Shown: positions 32,240-42,664 of the stretch, in pieces
How positions within the stretch are numbered: position 1 is the first letter of the stretch
Layout: every line of letters begins with the position of its first letter
Assembly (NCBI GenBank): GCA_963920575.1
Contig: OY986974.1
Location: forward strand, 6,589,283-6,653,282
Source: Narthecium ossifragum
Lineage: Eukaryota > Streptophyta > Magnoliopsida > Dioscoreales > Nartheciaceae
Length of the DNA: 64,000 bases
Direction: 5' to 3'
Made by a program: the position numbers and the translations under genes
The notes under the pieces: generated by a model
What the model was told of the DNA's origin: nothing
The model's input: the letters and a program-made list of their open reading frames with translations, nothing else
The model's database searches: none

Positions 32240-33045
32240 GAAGAAGTAACTAACAATAGATTGAGGAAGTAACTACCAAAAGGTTGAGAAGTAACTAGCA
32301 ACACATGGGGACGTGACTACCATTATGAAGGAAGTAATTACTTTTTTAAGCAACAGTATAAATGAGGTAGTATCTGCCATTTTACTGACGAAGTAACTAC
32401 CATCCCATTGGAGAAGTAACTACCAATAGATTGAGGAAGTAACTACCAAAAGGTTGAGAAGTAACTAGCAACACATGGGGACGTGACTACCATTATGAAG
32501 GAAGTAACTACCTTTTTAAGCAACAGTATAAATGAGGTAGTATCTGCCATTTTACTGACGAAGTAACTACCATCCCATTGGAGAAGTAACTACCAATAGA
32601 TTGACGAAGTAACTACCAAAAGGTTGAGAAGTAACTAGCAACACATGGGGACGTGACTACCATTATGAAGGAAGTAACTACCTTTTTAATCAACAGTATA
32701 AATGAGGTAGTATCTGCCATTTTACTGACGAAGTAACTACCATCCCATTGGAGAAGTAACTACCAATAGATTGAGGAAGAAACTATCATAAGATTTAGGG
32801 AATAACCAGCATTAGATAGGGAGAAGTAACTACCATAAAATATGAGGAAGTAACTACCATCAGATTGACAAAGTAACTACCATTAGATTGAGCAGGAACA
32901 CATGGGTGTAGTAACTACCATCTTAAGTACCATTAGGTGGAGAAGTAACTACCACCTGATGGGAAAGTAACTACCATTATCAACAGGAAGTAACTATCAA
33001 TACATGGAGAAATAACTACCAGCAGGTGAAGAAGTAACTACCAAT
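32240..33045. repeat. Motif array with 170-bp higher-order units between the two MULE genes
   Basis: GAAGTAACTACCA motifs (the reverse of the left array) fill the space between the convergent gene ends. A 170-base unit containing GGTTGAGAAGTAACTAGCAA is repeated at exactly 32281, 32451 and 32621, with only a few base differences. After 32790 the units become irregular. Confidence 0.9.
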
Positions 33046-33178
33046 GACTTCCAAAATTGCCTCCCATTTAACTGCAATGTAACTTAGTTAAGTAAATATC
33101 GAAAGTTAACTATTACAATATGGCTTTTACTGAACAGTTGCTGAAAAATAAGACACATTACTGGATGACAACAAACGA

Positions 33179-35868
33179 CTATTTAATGGGTTCCTTGCAT
33201 GACTTCCTATTATGATGACCCTCACGGCCACACCGACCACATACAATGCTTCTAACATATTCTCCAGTGGACTTGATCCTCTTCTTCTTGGGCCTTCCAG
33301 GGGGCCTCCGAGATAAAGGCGGCAAAACAACTTCATCACTAGTAGCATGATCTGTCTTGCCCATCGTTGGAACCGGATAAAGTGGAAAAGAGTAGCTCTT
33401 ACAATAAAATGGCGTATGAAAATAATGATCTACAAAGGAGGTTAGTTCTTTCCTTGTCGTCATTATACAAGCCATCGCATGCGAGCAAGGTATACCACTA
33501 ATCTGCCACTGACAGCATGAGCAAGTCCTATTGGCAATATCAACAGAAACCGATGGCACAGAGTAAACCTCAAACAGCGTCCGAGTCGAGTTGCAAACAA
33601 ACCAAGACCTCCCTTCATCAAATGCTACTTTGATCTTACGCTCGATAACAGGACATATTTGCGACCTGAATTTCTTGCAATCCTCACTCCTATCTACATT
33701 AAGAAACTGATTGTTACGTAATATATTTGAAACTACTTCTAGAATGCAAAATAAAATTTAAAAACGAGACACTGAATTGTAAATCTCAATTTCAACAATT
33801 GTACTTACTTGCTATCTGCTGCATCAGTCTACTCCTAATCTTATCAACCAATTTTGTGATAGGTAGGTTCCTTTCTTCAAGAATCCACGAGTTGAATGAT
33901 TCTGCTGCATTTGAGCACATCAACCCATATCTATTTCCCTGGGAAAAATTGGCAAAGTAACTACCAATTATACTACGAGGTAAGTACCAGAATGATTGGA
34001 AAGTGACTAAACAGTATAATGTAAAGTAACTACCATAATCACTGGCTGAAGTACCTACCAATAAACTGTTAGTAACTACCACATTAACTAAAATGTAACA
34101 ACCAACAATTGTGCAAGTAAGAACCAGTACAAATAGAGAAGTAACTACCATTAACTGGGGAAGTAACTACCAATAAATGTTGGGAAAACTAACACCATAA
34201 AGGGGAAGTAACTACCAATACACGATAAATGGGAAGGAACTACCATCAACGGACATAACAGATAGTGTTACCTTAAAATAGGCATTGGCATATCTCTCAG
34301 GTGGCAAGTTCTGCATGAATTTTTCCACGATATTCTTTCCCTCATCCAAAAATTCTTGAACTTTCAGATCAAATAGATCAACAGTAGGAGCGTAAGCACA
34401 AGCAGAAAATCTATTAACCATTGTCTCCTTAAAATCTCCATGGAAATGTCTCCCACTAAAACAACTCCTCAAATTTTGCTTCAAGTGAAAAAGGCAAAAA
34501 GCATGATAACAAGTTGGAAAAATTTCTGCCACCGAATTGACCAGACCTAAGTTCCTATCCGATATGAAAGTAATAATACGATCGGTACGGATAATCGCTT
34601 TAAGATTAACAAGGAACCATGACCAATTTTCCTCGTTCTCCGAATCAACAATTGTAAAAGCAATATGGAACAAACCTGCAAACAATAATATCGGATAGCA
34701 ACAATTATATAAGAAAGTCAATCAAATAGAAACCACAATATAAAAAGCAAGAACTTAAGAACTTAGGTCTTGCGAATATCTAACCTTCATTGCCGTCTTT
34801 CCCAGTGGCCGCCAATAGCTGACCCTTATATTTGCCCTTGAGGTGGGTGCCATCTAAACAAAGCAATGGACGACAGAAATTAAAACCTTCAATACACCCA
34901 TTCATGGCTACAAACAACCTCTTAAAACGACCATTTTCTTCGTTGACCTCCACAATGAAATGAGACCCTGGATTTGCGTCGACTACATCACGAGCATACA
35001 ATTTTAACAACTCAAATGAACTTTCGTCATCACCCAGAACATCCTTTCTCGCCTTTTCGACACCTTTCCATGCAGTATCATATGAAATTATCACTCCATA
35101 GTCGGAATGAATTGAGTGTTTAACATCTATAGGACGAAGGGTAGGCTTTATTCGCACCTGATCCTCTATCAAACAGGCCACAAGATCTGAATTCATCCGT
35201 CTATGTCTCACAGATAGACATCCCGATCCGCATGTATGCACTTTGTTAAACACCTTAACATAAAAGAAGCCATTAATACGCTGCCGGCGACCTTTGACAA
35301 ACCACTCACAACCAGTCAAGAGTTTCTGCGAGCATTCCACAGAAACAACCTTGTCAGTATTCTTCACGTACTCATAATCATATCCAGACTCTACTACTAG
35401 CTTCTGAACACATAGCCGAAATTCTATAGCACCACCTACAAATTTCTGCCCAACAGCATTAATAGCATTCTCCCATCCAAATGATTTCAATTCCTTCTTC
35501 GAATGCTGACAAAATGATGGAAGCAAATCATCATCATCTACACTATGATGTGAATCTCTGCATGACAAAGCATCATCAAGCTTCCCCTTTATGGTCTCAG
35601 CATTGCTCCAAACATCTACACCTAAACGCTGGATGTCTAATGATTTTGCAATTGAAACCATGCTTTCATAATCAACCTCAGATTCAAGCATACACTTTGG
35701 GTATTCAGGTATGGAATAAGATAAACACATACTATCTTCACACAACTCTGGCCACTTACTGCATACCATTCCAACAGCACATTGATAAGATTGTACACTT
35801 TCAATACCACGAACTATAGTCTCATTTGCATATCTGAACATCAGCATCAATCTTTCACCCATTATCAC
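33179..35868 (-). CDS. MULE transposase (mudrA type), four exons, apparently intact
   Basis: Minus-strand exons 34785-35868, 34272-34675, 33809-33938 and 33179-33693 have canonical splice sites and join in phase without a stop, giving about 710 codons (first ATG at 35862; an acceptor at 35873 suggests an upstream exon). Order: an N-terminal DNA-binding-type region with VSVECSQKLLTGCEWFVKGR and SDYGVIISYDTAWKGVEKAR; DDE core with Asp in LLCLDGTHLKGKY (about 338), Asp in FISDRNLG (about 401) and Glu in CSNAAESFNSW (about 509); a SWIM zinc finger CSCCQW...PCSHAM (about 597-611); and a C-terminal knuckle CGRCGREGHHNRKSC. The length is in the range for MURA proteins. This copy looks able to encode an active transposase. 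Confidence 0.92.
33950..34245. repeat. Motif cluster in intron 2 of the transposase gene
   Basis: About nine GAAGTAACTACCA-like motifs on the + strand (so TGGTAGTTACTTC in the direction of transcription) fill the 333-base intron between 33939 and 34271. Confidence 0.85.
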
Positions 35869-35884
35869 CCCTGCACAGCATAGA

Positions 35885-36880
35885 CATTTATTAGTTACTT
35901 CGGACTGAAATTAGTCGTTACTTCCCATTACAAGAGGTAGTTTATGTCTCCTTATACTTGGTAGATACTTCCTAATTAAGTGGAAGTAACTACCATCTAT
36001 AAATGCAGAGTAACTACCAATATAGCTACCAGCTGAAAGTCTTACATTCTTCCAATTAAAATTGGAAGTTACTCCCCACCTCAGTTTGGTAGTTACTTCC
36101 CACTTTATTCTGGTAGTCACTTCTCACTTACCATTGGTAGTTACTCCCCCCACCCCCTTATATTGGTAGTTACTTCCCCCCTTTAGTTTGGTAGATACTT
36201 CCCACTTTAGCTGGTAATCCCACCTTCGATTGGAAGTTAGTTCCCACCTCAGATTGATAGTTACTTCCCACTTTATAATGGTAGTTACTCCCCATCTACT
36301 TACTTCCCACTTTAGTTACTACCCACTTCAGATTGGAAGTTACTTCCCACTTCAGATCGGTAGTTACTTCCCACTCTAAGCTGGTAGTAACTTCCCACTT
36401 TAATTTGGTAGATACTCCCCACTTTAGATGATAACCCCACTTTCGATTGGAAGTTACTTCCAACCTCATATTGGTAGTTACTTCCCACTTTAAACTGGTA
36501 GTTACCCCCAGCTACTTAGTTCCCACTTTAGTTACTACCCGCTTCGAATTGGAAGTTACTTCCCACTGCAGATTGGTAGTTACTTCCCACTTTATAATGG
36601 TAGTTACTCCCACTTTAGTTACTTCACACTTTAGTAACTCCCCAATTTAGATTGGTAGTTCATTCCCACTTTAGACTCGTAGTTTCTTCCCCACTTTAGA
36701 TCGGTAGTTACTTCCATACAATTTCAATTCCCGCTTTAGTTACTTCCCACTTCCCATTGGTAGTTACTCGCGGACTGTAGATTGGTAGTTACTTCCCCCG
36801 TTAGTTTGGTAGATACTTCCCACTTTAGATGATAATAACAGATTACGGAAAATAACCTATCAATAACCTAATTAACAACG
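35885..36880. repeat. Right subterminal array of GGTAGTTACTTCCC motifs
   Basis: More than 35 motif copies lie upstream of the transposase gene, spaced about 20-27 bases, again reading GGTAGTTACTTCCCACTTTA on the + strand. A longer period is visible: the series around 36140-36300 recurs at about 36390-36530 with GATGATAACCCCAC-type spacers. Confidence 0.9.
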
Positions 36881-37478
36881 AAGTAACTACCAGTATTACC
36901 AGCGAATGGGTGCACTACCACTGTAAACAAACATCCATCCAAATACACATGAAAAAAATGTATTAATAAAGTCATCGCAACATACCTGATGAAGCACCCA
37001 GAAGGCGACTCCCTCCACCTCCACGCAAGAAATATACCACTTGTAGAGACGACGGCAACTCCGTAAACCTCCTTCAAAACAAAATGGCTCTTCCGCACCT
37101 GATGACCGCTCCCTCATGGAACCAAAATCCCCCACCAAATAATACCAACCGCGACGCAGGCATTAGTCGAAAACCCCAAAAGAGAAAAAATACCCAATAA
37201 ATCCACGCCGACGACCAATAACTCCAACGCCCATCTAACTGAGGAAGACGAAACGTCCATAGCTAATTTCACGATACCCGTAATCCCGGGAATGATAAAA
37301 ACGCTATCAGTGGCAATTAATGAGGAAATTCCGCCGTGACTAATAGCAAGGTTATTCTGGTCATACAAAGATTCCATAACAACACTAACAACACTAAAAA
37401 GAGACTAAAGGCCTTACCAATTCTCAAAGGGACTATACAGCAAATTAAGTCTCCAAAAGAGACTAAACACTAATTTTC
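36881..37478. repeat. Right terminal region of the MULE
   Basis: The last 90 bases carry GAGACTAAAGG, GGGACTATACAG and GAGACTAAACACTAATTTTCC, the inverted match of 23345-23430. Between 36881 and 37380 the minus strand has a short hydrophobic open frame and AG-ending tracts, which could be transposase leader exons; no domain supports translation. Confidence 0.6.
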
Positions 37479-37566
37479 CGAAAAAAAAAATCATCTGAAA
37501 CTACAAACATCCCCCAAAACATTCACACAAACATATATATATACTCTTCAGCTTCAGCTAATCAAA

Positions 37567-38811
37567 TCAAAAGCTCCCACTCCCCTTCCTCACATGCATC
37601 ATCTGCTGCTGCCCCTGCTCCCTCCTAATCCTCTCTTCCTTGGCCTTCCTACAGAACACCACCCACGCATTCACCTCCAGCGCCACGCACCCCCCCATCA
37701 TCGCCGCCAGCACCAAGCAGTACGCCAGCTCCCCGTAGCTGCCCCCCAGCCCCATCACCTCCATCCCCTGGAACACGTTCACCACCCCCACCACCGCGCA
37801 CCCGTACCCCACGAAGTGGTGGTACGACTTCCAGTACCTCCTGTACCTGTGCGTCGCCCCCGGCCGCAGCAGCACCGCCATCGCCTGCGTCCCCCCCGCC
37901 ACCACAGCCGCCACCCCCAGTCCCCTGTGCAGCCCGTACGTCACCCCCGGCGACGCGTTCCCCATCACGATCCCCAGCGCGAACCCCGTCGCCCCCATCG
38001 CGTACCCGGACATCTGCACGGCGGCGTGGGTGTAGAACCACGCCGGCCCGGCGAAGTCGTAGTGCCGGAGATATCGCGCCATCGCGACGCCGAACGGGAT
38101 TAGGAACCCCCATGCGGCCGCGTTCAGCAATGCGTGTGTGGTGCGGATGAGGTTGGGGGGTTCGGAGTCGGACATTGAGGCGGCGGTCGACACCACGTCG
38201 ATGGTGACGCGCGACGCGAGGTCGGCAGCGGTGAGGGGGTGGATGGTCGGGGAGTAGCCCTGCACGTAGAGCCCCCGGTTCCATACGTGGTTGATCCTGG
38301 TGCGGTTGGGGACGAGTTTTATGGTGGCGTGGATCTCCACGGCGGCGCCGGCCTGCACGGAGCGGTCGCGGCCGGGGCGGAGCACGGCGGTGGAGGAGAG
38401 CAGGGCGAGGTCGAGGGGGCGGGAGACGAGGGGGGAGTTCTGGAGCTTGACGGAGGGGTCGAGGACGTAAGGGAGGAGCAGCAGGCCGCCAGAGGTGGGG
38501 TCGGAGAAGGCGACGAGAGCCCGGGTGCCGGTCATCTGGGCGGAGACGGGGTTGACGCCCCAGGCGACCCAGCCGGAGGGGGAGATGAACATGCCGGAGA
38601 AGGCTATGTCAAGGGTGGCGTTCCGAGGGTGGTACGTCCACGCCACCGAGGCGCCCTGGGAGGGGAGTGCTATGCATTTCTGGTAGGTCCTGGTGGTGGT
38701 GACGGTGGTGCAATGGGCGGCGGAGGATGGCGACGAGTTGAAAGAGAGGAGGAGGAGGAGGAGGAGGAGCATGGTGGTGGTGGTGGTGGGAGATGAAGGA
38801 ATGAATGGCAT
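37567..38811 (-). CDS. Cytochrome b561 and DOMON domain-containing protein
   Basis: A single exon of 414 codons, complete from ATG to stop. A leader of about 30 residues with a poly-Leu core (signal peptide) is followed by a DOMON domain (about 45-170: VAWTYHPRNATLDIAFSG, SGWVAWGVNP, MTGTRALVAF) and then a b561 membrane core (about 220-385) of five helices with heme-ligand His candidates in TTHALLN, YTHAAVQ, YGLHRGLG and KSYHHFVGYG. It ends in a basic cytoplasmic tail. These plant CYBDOM proteins move electrons across the plasma membrane, probably from cytosolic ascorbate to apoplastic acceptors; the DOMON part binds heme outside. Length, order and intact frame match the family. The coding region is strikingly GC-rich, especially at third positions. 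The stop lies about 90 bases from the MULE end. Confidence 0.95.
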   Translation of the reverse strand: MPFIPSSPTTTTTMLLLLLLLLSFNSSPSSAAHCTTVTTTRTYQKCIALPSQGASVAWTYHPRNATLDIAFSGMFISPSGWVAWGVNPVSAQMTGTRALVAFSDPTSGGLLLLPYVLDPSVKLQNSPLVSRPLDLALLSSTAVLRPGRDRSVQAGAAVEIHATIKLVPNRTRINHVWNRGLYVQGYSPTIHPLTAADLASRVTIDVVSTAASMSDSEPPNLIRTTHALLNAAAWGFLIPFGVAMARYLRHYDFAGPAWFYTHAAVQMSGYAMGATGFALGIVMGNASPGVTYGLHRGLGVAAVVAGGTQAMAVLLRPGATHRYRRYWKSYHHFVGYGCAVVGVVNVFQGMEVMGLGGSYGELAYCLVLAAMMGGCVALEVNAWVVFCRKAKEERIRREQGQQQMMHVRKGSGSF

Positions 38812-38902
38812 GAAGTAGGATGGGGTTTTAGAGTGGAGAGTATGGTAGTGTATGTGATTGTTATTTCTTGGCTTTGAAGGGAAGGAAGAGGGAGAGGTGG
38901 GG

Positions 38903-38912
38903 TTCTATATTA
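38903..38912 (-). promoter_or_regulatory. Possible TATA box of the b561/DOMON gene
   Basis: The minus strand reads CTAATATAGAACC about 95 bases before the ATG. The sequence between it and the ATG is short and free of other ATGs in a long frame. Confidence 0.35.
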
Positions 38913-39447
38913 GTGCGGTGGGTGTGTTGATCATGGTATGGATTGTTTATGGAGTTTAGAAGGGCTTTTAAAAGGGCTTTTAGAGGTGGAGAATGATTAC
39001 TGTGTGTGTGGGTATGGCTTTCAAGTTAAGATTGGGAGCCACTGTGGTTAATTGGGCTTCTGTCTGAGTCTCTGAGATGGGTTTAGTTGGATATATTTGT
39101 CATTAGAATGGTGCGGCTATTTTCAATGATGGGAGTGTCCTTTGGGAAGCTCTGTTTTAGGATATTGGTTTGGCAAAATATGATTTGAGTCATAAATTTC
39201 ATCGTCTTTCAAGTTTTTAATTAAGAATATATATAACTCAGTGCTTAAATTCTTCATCATTCATCGGCTGCTGGTGTCTGATGCATGATGCAGCACACCA
39301 AATAGTTCTAAAACAGTTGAGTCTAGAACACCAAATAGTGACTAGATCTCTAACTTCAAGCCATATATACAAAGAGACATTATTACCATCAATTTCTACC
39401 ATGCAACATTATAATATTATATTTGAAGATTATAATTTTTATATCAA
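38913..39447. other. Upstream region of the b561/DOMON gene, no gene seen
   Basis: Ordinary promoter-proximal and intergenic DNA without recognisable elements. Confidence 0.4.
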
Positions 39448-39792
39448 CCTTATAAGGAACAAAAACAGTTACAATCGTTTATCTCCTATTAGTTTATTTA
39501 CATGTATATTTTCCTAAGTTAACTTTGTATATTTTTATCATCTTCCCTAGGTTAGTTTTAAATATACATCCTTATAATCATAAGTCAGGAGATTAGTTTT
39601 AAATATACATACTTATCTACCTTATAAGGAGCAAAAACGGTTACAACCGTTTACCTCATATTAGTTTATTTACATGTATATTTTCCTAAGTTAACTTTGT
39701 ATATTTTTATCATCTTCCATGGGTTAGTTTTAAATATACATCCTTATAATCATAAGCCATGAGATTATTTTTAAATATACATACTTATCTAC
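39448..39792. repeat. Direct tandem duplication, unit about 175 bp
   Basis: Two units start CTTATAAGGA(A/G)CAAAAAC and contain TTAGTTTATTTACATGTATA and AAATATACATCCTTATAATC. They are about 93% alike by eye. Confidence 0.85.
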
Positions 39793-40208
39793 CTTATAAG
39801 ATCCAAGGTAGTTACTTTTATGACTCATCATCTGAGTCATAAACTTATACACACATGGCATACACGTGGCATACACGTGGTATAAAATTATAATTAAATA
39901 AACAAAAAAGAAGAAGATAGTGGCTGATGTGGCGTAAGTTATAATAGAGATAGTGGGTGCGGGCAGTTAGCCGTGTCAGGTGGCACGCTCCCACCACCTA
40001 GTCTACCTTATAAGATCCAAGGGTAATTAATTTTATGACTCATCATCTGAGTCATAAACTTATACACACATGGCATACACGTGGTATAAAATTATAATTA
40101 AATAAACAAAAAAAAGGATAGTGACTGATGTGGCGTAAGTTATAATAGAGATAGTGGGGGCGGACAGTTAGCCGTGCCAGGTGGCACGGGCCCACCACCT
40201 AGTTTATT
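39793..40208. repeat. Direct tandem duplication, unit 214 bp, with G-box and TGAGTCA palindrome
   Basis: CTTATAAGATCCAAGG starts at 39793 and again at 40007. Each unit has the inverted repeat ATGACTCA/TGAGTCAT, one or two ATACACGTGG motifs, GATGTGGCGTAAG and CCACCACCTAGT. The two units differ by a few substitutions, one 10-base repeat of CATACACGTGG and small indels. Confidence 0.88.
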
Positions 40209-40674
40209 ATATTACCTGATGTAATCGCTATGCCTTGCTTAAAACACTCATAAAAATATCTTTTTTACTCATGTGGGATAGAAATCATGTTTGTATTTAC
40301 AGGGATAGGGATAAATGTTATTCTCAATCTGAGGGATGGCTCACCTTATTCTCGAATTGCTAACCCATTTCTCTTTGGGGATAAAGCGCGAGATAATGGG
40401 GTTATCCCCCACCCTATTCCCAAACCAACGCAAGCTGAGTGATGGGTGGTCTAAACTTTATGCCTCCATCATGAACGCCACATGTGCGTTGAAAGAGAGG
40501 TTCGAAGTTTCAATTTCGGTTTCGATCCGAGTCGAAAACAAAATGTTTCGATTGTTTAGGCGGTTTCGGATTTTGTTTCTCCAATTTCGATATAATATTA
40601 TTGTAATATGAATTTTATCTTTAAAACATCTATATATTTTTGAAAAAAATGAAAAATTAAAAACGCACCAAATA
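40209..40674. other. Intergenic, nothing recognised
   Basis: No gene, RNA or repeat identified. Confidence 0.4.
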
Positions 40675-40990
40675 GGTCATAAAAATAAATGAAATAAAAT
40701 ATATTCAATAAGTTAAAACTTAAAGTACAATAATAAATCTTTAAAACACAGTTTCTGGGGGGATCTTGCATATATTGATGATCATCGTCAGCATCGTTTG
40801 AGCGAGAGTGAGGTGGATGATCATTATAGGTCATAAAATAACTGAAAGAAAAAATATTCAATAAGTTAAAACTTAAACTACAATAATAATTCTTCAAAAC
40901 ACATAATTTCTTGGGGGATCTTGCATGTTGTGATGATCATCGATCGTCATCATCGTTTGAGCGTGAGCAAGGTGGATGATCATGATGCAG
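40675..40990. repeat. Diverged tandem duplication, unit about 155 bp
   Basis: Two units share GGTCATAAAA, ATATTCAATAAGTTAAAACT, GGGGGATCTTGCAT, GATGATCATCG, ATCGTTTGAGCG and GGTGGATGATCAT in the same order. Confidence 0.8.
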
Positions 40991-41382
40991 CTCCTAATGT
41001 AGCCAAATCATTCGAGACATATCAATCGAGCTAGATTATTGTTGCTCTCGTTCTCATTGTCAGCGTGAACTGATCCTCAAAGAAAAAAGAAAATCTGTAA
41101 ATTAGTATGGTCTTATGAAGTATTTCTTTGATTATCCGAAATCAGGGTGTGAGGACCTGCCCCTCTACTCCTGGGCTGACCGGCTGGATTGGGTTTGTGG
41201 CTCGTTGTGGACCGCAAGGGCAATTTGGTAAATTAGACCTTGTTGGTTTGTTTCACACCCGCGTGTGCACACACTGACCGTGTTTGTGATAATGTCTGTT
41301 TAGAATGGTTAGGTGAACCCGAGATCGAAAGATCCGAGTTTGGGCTAGTGTTATAGCCTAAGTTTAGCTTTCTGCATCAAGA

Positions 41383-42250
41383 TGATCGATCTTCCATTGC
41401 TAGGAGGATAGATCATTTGGTGAATGATCGATCGTCCCTTGATGGAAGGATCGATCATTTGGTGAATGATCGATCATTTGGTGAAGGATCGATCATCCCT
41501 TGCTGGAAGGATCGATCATTTGATGTCAGGGAGTTGCGATCGTCATGGATGATCGATCATCCCTCCTTGAATGATCGATCATCCTTAAGTCGGTTCATTT
41601 GCTTATATAATGGACGCAGCTTTCTTCTTTCAATCCTTTTGAAATCCGTGTTCTTGAGCTGAGATCTTGCCGGATTTGGAAGAGATTGAAGACGATCGTT
41701 GGCTTGACAACTGGGATTGAAGCTGCTCTAGTTTAGGTAGAGATCCTACCTACTTGTTTTTCCGGTTTTGTGAGTTTTGAGTTGTTTGTGGTTTGTTTTG
41801 CTTAGATCTTGTTGCATGTTTGATGGTTTGTAGCATGCTTACCAGTTTTGGACTTGTGGTCCTTCGTACTACCATGTCCTAAGGTTTTGTGGGATTTGGT
41901 AGGGTTTTCCAACGGTATTTCTCGTCGTCCGGTGGCCGGAGGACCCATCAGGATCGACATCCTGGTTGGGTTAGGCTTAGCCCGAGAAGGATTGATCATC
42001 GGGTGAGGATGGTCGATCATTTCTCCTTGAGGATCAATCATCTAGTGATGATGATCAATCATCCCTAGGTTTGCATGGACGAGGTCCATGGTCACGTAGG
42101 CGATCGATCTTCCTAGAGGGAAGTTCGATCCTTTGGCTTGGTGATCGATCTTCCTAGAGGGAAGATCGATCCTTTGTAGCTTGATAGGGACTGAGTCTTC
42201 CCTTCATGAGGGTGATCGATCATCCCCCGTGGAGATGATCAATCCCTCGT
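41383..42250. repeat. Two clusters of GATCGATCATC / GATCGATCTTCC palindromes
   Basis: About ten palindromes lie upstream of the TATA box (41383-41585, GATCGATCATTTGGTGAA type) and about ten more downstream (41988-42250, including GATCGATCTTCCTAGAGGGA twice). Confidence 0.85.
41604..41610 (+). promoter_or_regulatory. TATA box of solo LTR
   Basis: GCTTATATAATGG follows the GATCGATCATCC cassette directly, the same order as at 17394. Confidence 0.55.
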
Positions 42251-42664
42251 GTGATAGGGAAGTGTTTTAAGTGGTTTGCCCGCGGGGCTTCGCCTATGCG
42301 TTTTCCTCTACCGCTTTATAAACTGGTACATATCCTTAAGCATGCTAGCCCCATAGTGAGGGGTAGTGGTGAACCGGGAGAGTGATGACTTCTGGGATGT
42401 TTAGAATAAGTGGGCGGGTAGCTCTACAGGTTTTCTTAGCCTTGCATGTCGGCATGCACCGAGGGCTTATCTGTGTGGTTTTGTTAGCTGTTGTTTGCGG
42501 GGTTGCTTCCCGATGCAGGTTGCTGGTGAACTGGCTGGTAGTTGGTGGTGTTACCACTGCAGCAATTCTTGACCTTAAATACCTGTTCACCACCCCGGGC
42601 CGGCAGGCTGCTAAGCCCATACCTTGTTTTGATATCATCACATATGTTGCATGCCTATCTGCCT

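Larger units (their letters stand above)
26164..37478. mobile_element. Large Mutator-like element (MULE) with transposase and Ulp1-type protease genes
   Basis: The element holds two convergent spliced genes, a mudrA-type transposase (33179-35868, minus) and a C48 protease gene (27963-32065, plus). Its ends carry related phrases in inverted orientation: left GTTGTTTAGTCC and GATTTAGTCCCC from 26164, right (complement) GTGTTTAGTCTC and TATAGTCCC from 37478. A run of A (8 left, 10 right) flanks both ends and could be a 9-base target duplication, though low complexity makes this weak. A better sequence match to the right end lies at 23345, so the left limit is uncertain. Transposases of this class cut and paste the element by binding TIRs. 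Confidence 0.8.

Noticed and set aside
26735..36880. Regularly spaced GTAGTTACTTCC repeats resembling a CRISPR array
   Set aside because: The repeats are only 12-15 bases and variable, the spacers are short and related to each other, the DNA is plant nuclear, and no cas genes occur.
37114..37377. A hydrophobic 87-codon minus-strand frame as a transposase N-terminal exon
   Set aside because: It has no similarity to MURA N-termini and no donor site that joins in phase to the acceptor at 35873; it may be untranslated leader.
37594..38796. Long frames opposite and beside the b561/DOMON gene
   Set aside because: They are shadows caused by high GC; the translations are His/Pro/Arg or Gly/Glu/Val rich and show no family, whereas the 414-codon frame has clear domains.
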